Origin: Heterohyrax brucei | Lineage: Eukaryota; Chordata; Mammalia; Hyracoidea; Procaviidae | Reading direction: 5' to 3' | Assembly (NCBI GenBank): GCA_028571685.1 | Contig: CM053146.1 | Location: 116,163,431 to 116,227,430, forward strand | Length of the DNA: 64,000 nt | Part shown: positions 54,370 through 64,000 of the stretch, one piece after another | How positions within the stretch are numbered: the first letter of the stretch is position 1 | Layout of the letters: every line of letters begins with the position of its first letter | The notes under the pieces: model-generated | What the model was told of the DNA's origin: nothing | Seen by the model: only the letters and a program-made list of their open reading frames with translations | Database searches by the model: none | Translations under genes and position numbers: made by a program

Positions 54370-56060
54370 GGGTTGAATTGTGTCTCCCCAAAATGTAGGA
54401 ATAGGCCATATTTATGTCTGTTACCAAGAAAGGTGATCCAACCAAATGTGAAAATTATCAAGCAATATCATTACTATCACACACAAGTAAAATTTTGCAG
54501 AAGATCATTCAATAGCAGCTGCAGCAGTATATTGGCAAGGAACTACCAGAAAGCTTGAATTCTCAAGAGAATCTGGAACAAGGGATATCATTGTCGATCT
54601 CAGGTCGATCTTGGCTGAAAGCAGAGAATACCAGAAAGATTTATTATGCAAAGGCATTCGACTGTATGGATTATAACAAATTATGGATCACATTTCAACA
54701 AATAGAAATTTCACAACACAATTGTGCTTGTGATGAGCTGTATGTAGATAAAGAGGCAGTTGTTCAGACAGAACGAGGGGGATACTACATGGCTTAAAGT
54801 AAGGAAAAGTGTGTGTCAAGGTTGTATCCTTTTACTACACTAAATCTGTATGCCGAGCAAATAATCTCTATGAAGAAGAAGGAGGTATCAGGATTGGAGG
54901 AAGTCTCATTAACAACCTTCATTGTACAGATGATAATGAACTTGCCTGCTGAAAATGAAGAGGATTTGAAACACTGATGAAGATCAAAGACCGCAGCCTT
55001 CAGTGTGGATTGCACCTCAACATCAAGGAAACAGCAATCCTCACAACTGGAACAAAAAGCAACATCATTATAGAGAAAAGATAGAGTTTGTCAGGGATTT
55101 CATTTTACTTGGATCCGCAGTCAACACCCATGGAAAGAAAAAGCAGTTAAGAAACCAAAAGACGCATTGCATTGGGCAAATGTGCTGCAAAAGACCTCTT
55201 CTAGGTGTTGAAAAGCAAAGGTGTTTACTTTGAAGACTAAGGTGCATTTGACCCAAGTCATGATATTTTCAATCCTGTCACATGCATACAAAAGCTGGAC
55301 AGTGAGTAAAGATGACTGAAGAACTGATGCCGTTGAATTGTGGTTTTGGTGAAGAATGTCGAATTTATCATAGATTGCCAAGAGGACAAACATAACTGTT
55401 ATGGAAGAGGTAAAACCAGAATGTTCCTTAGAAGCAAGGATGATGAGATTACTTCTTGCATACTTTGGACATGGTGTCAGTAAGGATCAGTCCCTGGAGA
55501 AGAACATCATGCTGAGTACAGTACAGGGTCAATGGAAAAGAGGAAGAGCACCAACAAAATTGATTGACAAAGTAGCTGCAACAATAAGCTCAAGCATAAC
55601 AACTATTTTGAGCATGGTACAAGACCAAGTAGTGTTTTGTTCCATGGTATATAGGGGTAGCTGTGAGCTGGAACTCACTCAAGGGCACCCAACAAGAACA
55701 ACAACAAAAGATGTGCTTTGGAATCCTAACTGTATACCTGTGGTTGTGATCTCCTTTGAGAATAAGGTGTTTTCTAAACCTAATCACTTCTGAATTATAA
55801 AAAGAGTAAAGGAGACACAGAAGGCAACATGTATGGGGGGATGGGTGAGTGGAATAGAGAGGTAAAGGCCATATGAAGGTTGACAAGAAATCAAGGAATG
55901 AAGGGGCTACAGAAGGTGGGGTAAGGATCTTCCAGTGCCTCCAGAGAACCTTCCCCTACAGCTGAACTTCTAGGCTCTTAAACTATGAAAAAATAAATAT
56001 TCCTTAAAGCCATCTGCTTGTGATATTTCTGTTACAGCAGAACCAGAATACCACTGATAC
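54370..56060 (+). mobile_element. MaLR-like LTR interrupted by a plus-strand RTE
   Basis: The LTR starts 'ggttgaattgtgtctcccca' and is cut after ~30 bases by an RTE running from about 54400 to 55713. It resumes at 'tgtgctttggaatcctaac' and ends near 56055 ('ctgttacagcagaaccagaa'). The RTE shows RT text in short frames (54555-54797, 55003-55233, 55401-55793), an active-site motif degraded to C-T-D-D, and the usual tail ('gtagctgtgagctggaactc'). Everything is broken by stops. Confidence 0.75.
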
Positions 56061-56074
56061 TTGTGAATGTGATC

Positions 56075-56455
56075 TTACTTGGAAATAATAGGGGCTTTGA
56101 TAGTATAAGTAGGTCTTTGCTGATGTAAGCAAGTTAAGATGAGCTTGTTAGGGTAGACTCTAATCTAATGTAACTCGTGTCCTTGCAAGAGGAGAAGAGA
56201 AACAGAAACACACGTATGACAGGAGTGCCAGAGGTTGAAGTAATGTGTCTAAAAGCCGAGGAATACCAAGGATTGCTGCCTTCACCAGAAGCTAAAAGCA
56301 CCAAAGAAAACTTCTAGAACTTCAGAGAGAGCCTTGTCTTTCCAACACCTTGATTTCAGATTTTTAGCTTACAGAACCGAGAGAATAAATTTTTGCTATT
56401 TTAAGACACCCAGTTTATCATAATTTGTTATGGCAGCCTTAGGAAACTAATATAT
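56075..56455 (+). mobile_element. MLT1/MaLR-type LTR
   Basis: Contains 'ttaagatgagcttgttaggg', 'cgtgtccttgcaagaggaga', 'accaaggattgctgccttca', 'gagagaataaatttttgcta' and ends 'cctaggaaactaatata'-like, the standard layout of a mammalian MaLR LTR on the + strand. A (TC)n tract follows at about 56467-56482. Confidence 0.75.
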
Positions 56456-56804
56456 CTGCAATCAAATGGTCTCTCTCTCTCTCTCCACCCTGATAGAGAA
56501 TATGTGTGTGGGGCAAAGCCTGGTTCTACAAGGGTGTGCTTGTTGGAAGGTGACAGATGCCCCTTGGGACAGAGCCCCTGTGGTTTAATGTTGTCAGGGC
56601 ATTTAGACAGTGAGCATTAGAGGCCTGGAAAATTACTAAGGTGCGCTTTGGTGAGTGTGGTGTTTTCCTGCCAGTCATCAAAACCAGCTTGTCAACATAT
56701 CAGTGCCTCTTCTGGGAGACCCTATGTCAGATGCTAAATAAAGCTCTTAGACACTTGTCTGTGCTTAGGAGACTGTAGCAGACTAGTGAGTTCTCAGTAA
56801 AATA

Positions 56805-57264
56805 TGGTCTTAGTTACCTAGCACTGGTATAACAGAAATACCGCAAATGGATGGCTTCAACAAACAGAGGTTTATTCATTCTCAGTCTAGTAGGTTGGAA
56901 GTCCAGATTCAGGGTGTCATCTCCAGGGGAAGGTTTTTTCGTTGTGTCTGGTGGGAGGTCCTTGTCATCAGTCTTCCCCTGGACTACGAGCTTCTCTACT
57001 TAGGAACCCTGAGCCCAGAGGATGTATTTGGCTCCTGGTGCTTTTTTGGTGATGTGAAGTATACCCTCTCTGCTTCTTGCAGGCCATGCTACAAGCAAAC
57101 TCTGTTTACATTGTATTAAGAGTGTGACCTTTGTAAGGGTGTGATAATCCCACACTAATCTTGTTTAACATAAAAATCACAAAATGGAGGACAGCCGTAT
57201 AATACTAGGAATCCTAGCCAAATCAGGTTGACACTTTGAGGGGGACAGAATTCAATGCATGACA
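56805..57264 (-). mobile_element. MaLR-like LTR
   Basis: Same family as 10005-10370: 'aacagaaataccgcaaatgg', 'agtctagtaggttggaagtc', 'acagaattcaatgcatgaca' at the end. No clear target duplication; a short 'gacatgcat' duplication lies at the right edge. Confidence 0.75.
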
Positions 57265-57282
57265 TGCATGACATCTTCATTC

Positions 57283-60030
57283 TTTATGTTCTGAAATAGT
57301 TGGATCATACTAGTATAAGCTCTTCCCTGAATGTTTGGTAGAATTCTCCAGTGAAGCCATCTGAGCCAGGTGTTTAGGTTTCTTGGTACTTTTAAAAATT
57401 ACTTTTTCACTGTCTTGTTATGGGTCTGTTCAGATTTTCATCTTAAGTTTGTGTTAGTTTTTAGGTAGGTAATATGTTTCTAGAGACTTCTCCACTTCCT
57501 CTAGGTTTTCAAATTTGTTTGGATGTGCTGTTGGATCTGTTGTAATGTCCCCTGTTTCACTTGTAATTTCTGTTATTTGTGTCCTTTTCTGTTTTTCTTT
57601 TGTCAGTTTGACCAGTTTGTAGATTTTTTTCATCCCTTTAAAGAACTAACTTGTGCTTTTATGGATTCTTTTGTTTTATTGTTATTTCTGTTCTTTATTA
57701 TTTTCTTTCTTCTGGTGGCTGTGAGCTTCTTTTACTGTTCTCTTTCTATTTGTTTGAATTTTGTAGCTAATATTTTGATTTTGTCCCTTTTTTGATGTGT
57801 GTATCTAGGACTTTTTTAACTCTTTGATTTCTTCTGTTACCCAAAGGTTTTTAAGCAAGGCATTACTTGTTTCCATGTATTTGAGTCTTCTTTCCTTGTT
57901 CTTCCTGTTGTTAATTTGTCCTTGGATCAAAAAAGATACTTTATATCAGTATTTTAGATTTTGTTGAAGATTTCTTTGTGGCCTAAGACCTGGTAGATTC
58001 TAGAGAACATATCATGTGCAGTGGGAAAGAATGAGTACCAAAGTACACATCTGAGCAGCTGTTGGGTGTAATGTTCTGTGTATATATGTATGAGGGCAAG
58101 TTGTCTGTTGTTTTTAGATCCTCTGTATCTTTGTTAAGTTTCTTTTTAGATGTTCTGTCCTTTACTGAGAGTGGTGTGTCTAAGTCTACTCTTATTGTGT
58201 AACTGTCAATTTTTCTTTCCAGTGTTGTTAGAGTTTGTTCTATGTATTTTGGAGCCCCATTATTGGGTATGTAGATATTACTATGGTCACATCTTTATGA
58301 TGGCTCATCCCTTTAATACTTATGTAATACCTCTCTTAGTCTTTTGGGTGGATTTTATTTTAAAGTCTATTTTAGCTGAGATTTGTATTGCCATTCTTAG
58401 TCTTTTTTGGTAGCTGTTCACTTGATATATTTTTTCTATTCTTTGTTTTTTCATACATTTAAATCTTTGTTTCTGAGGTGTGTCTCTTGTGGACAGCATA
58501 TTGATGTATCCTGTCTTTTTAATCCATTCTGTCACTTTGTGTCTCTTTAGGGGTGCATTTAGGCCATTTATGTTAGTGTAGTTATTGATAAATGTCAGTT
58601 TATTGCTGTCATTTTGTTGTGTGTGTGTGTAGTGCTGACATTTTCCTTCTCTTATGAGCTGAATTCCTTTCATTTGTGGATATATTTCTTTGTAGATTTT
58701 GTGTTTGCTGAGACTTTATGTTTTTCTTTGTTTTGATGAGTAGGTGTATTAACTTTCTTTGTGGTTACCTTGGAATTTACCCTTATCTTGCGAAGTTTGA
58801 ATTAGTTGTTTATTACTTGGTATCCCTTTGCTTTCCTCTTCATTTGAAATTTCTGTATCTACACTGTTTATTCCCGCTTTTATAGTTCTGAAATTTATAG
58901 ATTAACCTCTCTGATTCCTTCAGGTTAATCTCTCAGTTCTATCCTTGAGAGTTCATTACCTGGGTTCATATCTGGCTGATGTGATCTTGGATCCTCAATT
59001 CAAGCTGTCTGCTGATGTTGATTCTCTAACCTAAGGACTCCTTTTGATAATTCTTATAAATTTAGTTTGGTTTTAGCATATTCCTTTAATTTCTATTTAA
59101 TCTGAAAATGTCCTAATTTCATGATCATGTCTGAGCAAGAGTTTTGCAGGATGCGTTATATATGTCATCCCATTGCCTTCTTGCCTGCATGGTTTCTGGG
59201 AACGAATCAGAACTTAGTTTTATTGGTTCCTCTGTATGTGTCTTTTTTTTTTTTTAGCAGCTCTCAGGATTTTTTATCTTTGGTTTTAGTGAGTATGATG
59301 ATATGCCTCTGTGATTTTCTTTTGGGTTCTGTTCTGTATGGGGTTAGTTCATTGAGCTTCTGGGATGGTCATCTTTTCATGTTTGATGATTGTAGAGATG
59401 TTTCCTGTCAGTGGTTCTTCAGTGATCTTCTCTGTGTTTTCTGATTTCTGCCGTATTCTGGAACTCTGATCATTCGGAAATTTTTGCTTTTGATTATAAC
59501 CCACATAATTCTCAGGATTGCTTCATTTTTCTTTGATATTATCTCTGATTTTTCCTCAAAGTGGTAACCAGGTATTTGTCTTCAGTTTCATTGATCTTGT
59601 CCTCCATTCTTTCAGACCTGCTCCTCAAACCTATGTCATTGTCCATTTCTGAAATCTTGTTAATGTTTTTGTATTTCAGATTGCTGTTTTTGTATGATTT
59701 CTAGTGTTGAATTCATTTTGATACTTTGTTACTGTATAATTTTCCTGAAATCTCCCATTATTTTGTCTTTTCCCTGGATTTGTATTTTCCATGAGCTTAC
59801 CTTTTTTTTTCTCTTCTTTTTTTCTGTTTTTTTTTTTTTTCCCCCTATTTTCTTGGAGATCCCTTAGAGATTTGGATTCCCTGTCAGGTAGTTCCAGTAC
59901 CTTTTTTTCTACTAGAAGGTCAACTTTTGTTTTATTTAGGACACCTACTGGAATCATCCTTCCTGTTTTTTATGTTTTGTGGCTGTCCACTGCCTTTGGG
60001 ACATTCAGCAATTATTTTCTTGATTAATTA
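57283..60030 (-). mobile_element. old L1-type LINE, long fragment
   Basis: On the minus strand about 2.7 kb of decayed L1 text can be followed. 'aattctccagtgaagccatc' at 57341 is the reverse of the conserved [10 protein letters not shown] region of ORF2. Endonuclease-region text lies at 57900-58620 ('ggtgtgtctcttgtggacag', 'tcctgtctttttaatccatt'). Further 5' text (58680-60030) includes a poly-T-rich part near 59790-59840. Many short hydrophobic frames here come from T-richness, not genes. Confidence 0.65.
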
Positions 60031-60299
60031 ATTATAGTTTTGTTGTGCTTTTTTGGTTTTGTTTATGTACAAACAGGTGTTCTTTGTTGTTTGCTTATCT
60101 GTGGACATTATACTTCTCACCACCTTGTCTGATGGGCAAGGGTAGTCACTCAGCTATGGTACAGCAAGGAAGGTTCAGTGGGGGACAGAGACTGTTAGTG
60201 ATTGTTTGCAGCACATACTGTGGCCAAAAGGGTGGGGCCAGGGTGCAGTGCAGGGAAGATGCCAGTAGATCAAGCCTGTGCCACACAGCAGTGTGATAG

Positions 60300-60962
60300 T
60301 CAACACACAATGCTGATGAGGGGGGCAGAGGGGAGGATGTGACGTGTAGAGGTAAGTACATGTGGAAAAGAAGAGAAAAAGGACAGAAAAACAGAAACCA
60401 AAAAGACAAAGTGCTGAGAGAACTTGCCACTGGAGTGGTGTAGACTTCAGAAAGCCATGTACTGGTGGCTTTCTAGCTGGGTCTTGTAGTACAGCCCGTT
60501 AAGAAGGGATAGATACAACACATGCAGCTAGGTGAGTGATAGACAGGGAAGTAAAGAAGGGAGAGTGAGATAAGAGACTAGATTTAAAAAAACAAAACAA
60601 AACAAAAAAAGGGAAAGCAAATGCAGTCAGGGGATCAGGGGAAAGGAAGGTGGACAGTGATAAGAAACCGAGGAAAGGGAGATGCCAGGTGGTTGGGAGG
60701 CAGGAAGGTAGAAACAAGAAACTGGTATAAAAAGAAGGAAAAGAAAAAGGCCCCCAAGGAATCTCACTGGAAGCAGGTCCCTAAGCTGAGTGGTGATGCA
60801 CAGCCTGTGAAGAAGGAGTGGTGAGGGTTAGAGAGAAAGAGAGGAAAAAAAGAGAGAGCAAGAGGGAAAAAAAGCCCCACAGGAATGCAATGGCATGGTT
60901 ATACAGACCGGGGAAGGAGTTGCCTGACTGAGCAGTGCTGCATGGGTTATCAAGAAGCAGCA
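60300..60962 (+). repeat. purine-rich, imperfectly repeated stretch
   Basis: Long runs rich in A and G with three similar blocks ending 'cagcccgttaagaagg' (60493), 'cagcctgtgaagaagg' (60802) and 'tgggttatcaagaagc' (60944). It may be a degenerate repeated leader of a LINE, or just old simple repeat. No coding frame is convincing. Confidence 0.4.
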
Positions 60963-60965
60963 GAG

Positions 60966-63900
60966 GGGGGTGGAGTCAAGATGGCGGACTAAGCACACGT
61001 CTCCTTCTATCCCTCTGCAAACCAAGACCTGAATTGACAATCAAACAGAGCCTTCTGATCACCTAATCAGCCTCAGGACACGGCACAGAGCTGTTAATTG
61101 GGACCTCATACCACTCAGCGAAAAACCTCTCTTTCTCTGACTCCCGCTCCTGGCTAGCCCCGGCTCTCACAGAGGGAAGGTAAACGCACCATTTTGACTT
61201 TTTTTGTCCTCTGTCTCGGCTGGCGGGCGGAGCTGGGTCTTCACTGGCGGCTGGACTCAGACGCCCTGCTGGGGGTATAGGCAGGCGAAATTCCCATATT
61301 CTGAGAGCCAGGCTTGGGACTCTGTTAATCTAGCCACTTTGAGCCTTTCGTTTTGTAGCTGCCTCTGGGGGGTTTGGGCGGAGCTTCACGGTCAGCGGGC
61401 GGGACGCCATGTTGGTACTGAGATTTTAGCGGGATCTCGTTCTTAGCCTGGGAGCCAGCGCCTGCAAATGGGACAGGGCTTCTCCGACAGAAAAGTAGTG
61501 ATTTTGCACAGTGCTGCCTACGTTGGGGGCCCTACAACAGAAGCAGAGGAATCACTACCTCTCGGCACCTTTAGCCCTTCTGTCTGCTGCCTGTGTGGAG
61601 GATGCCATCTTGGATACGGTGGCCACAGCTGTACCTAATTCTTAGCTTGGGAGCCAGAGCCTGCCCACAGGAGAGCGCTTTTCTATCACAAAACCAGTAC
61701 TCGACGCAGTGTTGGCTAAGGCTAGGCCCTGTCAGCAGAGGCCACCAGGGCACTAGCATTGCTGTATTCTGAACTAGTTTGTTATCATCTGGGGTTGGAT
61801 ATAGTGGTGCTTACTTTGTCAGATGAGAAGAGGGACCTCTACACCTGAAAACCTAACTGACTTGTGAACTGGTCAGATAGCTTTTGCTTTACATTTGAAG
61901 CAAATGTAGAGGATCCGACTCACGGCGACCCTAGGGGGTCATCTAGAAAAAAGCTCAGTAAAGATACAGAAGACCTCATTGACACAATTAACCAACTAAA
62001 CCTCATTGATATGTACAGAACTTTCCACCCATCAGCAGACAACTACACCTTCTTCTCCAGTACATATGGAACATTCTCCAGAATTGACCACATGATAGGC
62101 CATAATGCAATGCTCAACAAAATCCATACCATTGAATTACTGCAAAGCATTTTCTCAGATCATAAAGCCATAAAAGTTGAAATTAATAGCATAAAAAACA
62201 TAGATAGGAAGTGGAACTCTTGGAAACTGGACAAAATCTTGCTAAAAGAAAATGGGTTACAGAGGAAATCAAGGATGAATTAAAGAAATTCATGGATTCC
62301 AATGAGAATGAAAACACTTCCTACCAGAACCTATGGGATACAGCCAAAGCAATGCTCAGAGGTCTGTTTATCTCCATAAATGCACACATCTGGAAGGAAG
62401 AAAGAAACCAAATCAAGGAAATAACTCTACAGCTTAAACAAGTAGAGAACAACAGAGGAACCCCTCGGGCACCAGAAGAAATGAGATCATAAAGATTAGA
62501 GCAGAGCTAAATGAATTAGAGAATAGAAAAACAATTGAAAAAAATGAAAAGACCAAAAGCTGGTTTTTTTGAAAAGATCAACAAAATTGATAAACCACCG
62601 GCTAAACTTACTAAAGAAAAGCAGGAAAGGAAACAAATAACCCAAATTAGAAATCAGAGGGGAGTTGTCACCACAGATGCAACAGAAATCAAAAATATCA
62701 TAACAGAATACTATGAAAGACTGTACTCTAACAAATTTGAAAACCTAGGGGAAATGGACCAATTCCTTGACTCATACCACCTACCCAAATTATCACAACG
62801 TGAACCAGAACAACTTAATAAACCCATCACAAAGGAAGAGATTGAAAAGGTCATCAAAACACTGCCAACCAAAAAATGTCCGGGCCCAGATGGCTTCACG
62901 GCAGAATTCTACCAAGCATTTAGAGAAGAGTTATCCCCAATACTACTGAGGCTATTTCACAGTATAGAAATGGATGGAGTCCTCCCAAACTCATTCTATG
63001 AAGCCAGCATAACCCTGATACCTAAGCCAGGGAAAGATCCAACAAAGACAGAGAACAGCAGACGATATCACTCATGAACCTAGAAGCAAAAATCTTCAAC
63101 AAAATTCTTGCCAACAGAATACAACAACATATCAAGAAAATAATCCATCATGACCAAGTGGGATTCATACCAGGGATTCAAGGCTGGTTCAACATCAGGA
63201 AAACAATTAATGTGATTAACCACATGAATAACACAAAAAACAAGGATCACCTGATTTTGTCCATTGATGCAGAAAAGGCATTTGATAAAGTACAACACCC
63301 ATTCATGCTAAAAACTCTTAGCAAAATGGGCATAGACGGCAAATTCCTCAACACAACAAGGGCCATTTATACAAAGCCAGTTGCCCACATCATCCCGAAT
63401 AGAGAGAGACTGAAAGACTTTCCCTTGAGATCAGGAACCAGACAAGGATGCCCACTGTCACCTCTCCTATTCAACATTGTGCTAGAAGTTCTAGCCAGAG
63501 CAATTAGACAAGACGAAGAAATAAAGGGCATCTGCATCGGTAAAGAGGAAGTTAAAATCTCCCTGTTGGCAGATGATATGATTGTATATGCAGAGAACCC
63601 CAAGGAATCTATAAGTAAGCTACTCAAACTGATAGAAGAGTTCAGCAAAGTCTCAGGATACAAGATAAACACTAAGTTAATCATTAGGATTCCTTTATAC
63701 CAACAATGAGACTGTTAAGGAGGAAATTATCAAATCAATACCATTTATGATAGCCCCTAAGAAGATAAAGTACCTAGGAATTAATCTAACCAGAGAAACA
63801 ACAGACCTTTACAAAGAGAACTACAAGACCTTACTACAAGAAACGAAAAGAGACTTAGATAAATGCAAAAACCTACCCTGCTCATGGATAGAAAGACTTA

Positions 63901-64000
63901 ATATTGTGAAAATGTCTATTTTACCCAAAGCAATTTATTTATATAATGCAATCCCAATACAAGTTCCAGCATCATTTTTTAATGAGATGGAGAAACAAAT
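60966..64000 (+). mobile_element. L1 LINE with intact 5' end and large internal deletion, running off the window
   Basis: The 5' UTR starts 'ggtggagtcaagatggcgga' (about 60969; it contains a YY1-type 'caagatggcgg' site as L1 promoters do) and is GC-rich to about 61900. The text then jumps to ORF2: the end of the endonuclease domain at about 61980-62200 ('FFSSTYGTFSRIDHM'), a linker, the RT domain from about 62600 ('[17 protein letters not shown]', 62865), and '[20 protein letters not shown]' at 63440. The RT motif is L-A-D-D at about 63568-63579. ORF1 and most of the endonuclease are missing. Frameshifts near 62250, 62480 and 63070 and a stop at 63707 make it inactive. The 3' end lies beyond 64000. 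Confidence 0.85.

Noticed and set aside
57523-57795. Hydrophobic, membrane-protein-like open frame, and similar ones at 58150-58413 and 59121-59444
   Set aside because: The Phe/Leu/Cys richness comes from T-rich reverse-complement L1 text; the same region reads as L1 on the other strand.
60146-60430. Minus-strand Ser/Leu/Pro-rich frames in 60146-60717 and 60828-61040 as genes
   Set aside because: They mirror the purine-rich low-complexity stretch on the + strand and have no recognisable domain.
1-64000. CRISPR array, bacterial operon or phage content
   Set aside because: No regularly spaced short direct repeats and no prokaryotic gene layout are present; introns, SINEs and LINEs show a mammalian nuclear genome.

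Overview
The window is nuclear DNA from a placental mammal, almost certainly an afrotherian and plausibly an elephant or a close relative. More than 25 dispersed copies of a tRNA-derived SINE of the AfroSINE type are present, in both orientations. They share their 3' tail with BovB-like RTE LINEs that are also present. Both fit Afrotheria. The species call rests on repeats recognised by eye, not on a database search.

One protein-coding gene is supported: ZDBF2 (DBF4-type zinc finger containing 2), on the + strand. Its coding exons are 6804-6908 (start codon 6849), 26347-26474 and the giant last exon from 33449. Splice phases agree (0, then 2), the join gives 2230 codons before the stop at 39951-39953, and an in-frame stop lies upstream of the ATG. 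The protein has an N-terminal CCHH zinc finger that is split by a 19.4-kb intron. It then has a long acidic region made of about 36 degenerate copies of a ~42-residue unit, a conserved C-terminal segment and a basic nuclear-localisation-type stretch. The coding signal does not end at the first stop. About 240 more codons are readable to a TAG at 40668-40670, but only by changing frame three times, each time at a homopolymer run.

Everything else is intron, 3' UTR or intergenic sequence dominated by mobile elements. Region 1-6800 holds no recognisable gene, a compound SINE cluster (1523-2750) and a weak upstream exon candidate. Intron 1 (6909-26346) holds old L1, a solo MaLR-like LTR with perfect target duplications, a fold-back mariner, a two-LTR retrovirus-like element on the minus strand, and a four-level nest of LTR and RTE insertions (19194-25498) that includes a tRNA-Lys-like sequence. 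Intron 2 (26475-33448) holds SINEs, an LTR and a SINE split by a young L1 3' end. Downstream of ZDBF2 are a 3'-truncated L1 with target duplications, a second fold-back mariner, more RTE and MaLR LTR insertions, a long old L1 on the minus strand (57283-60030) and a partly deleted L1 running off the right edge (60966-64000).

ZDBF2 is known in human and mouse as an imprinted, paternally expressed gene. No CpG-island-like promoter is visible upstream of its first coding exon here, so the transcription start is probably outside the window or at a CpG-poor site. No tRNA or rRNA gene that looks functional, no CRISPR array and no second host gene were found.
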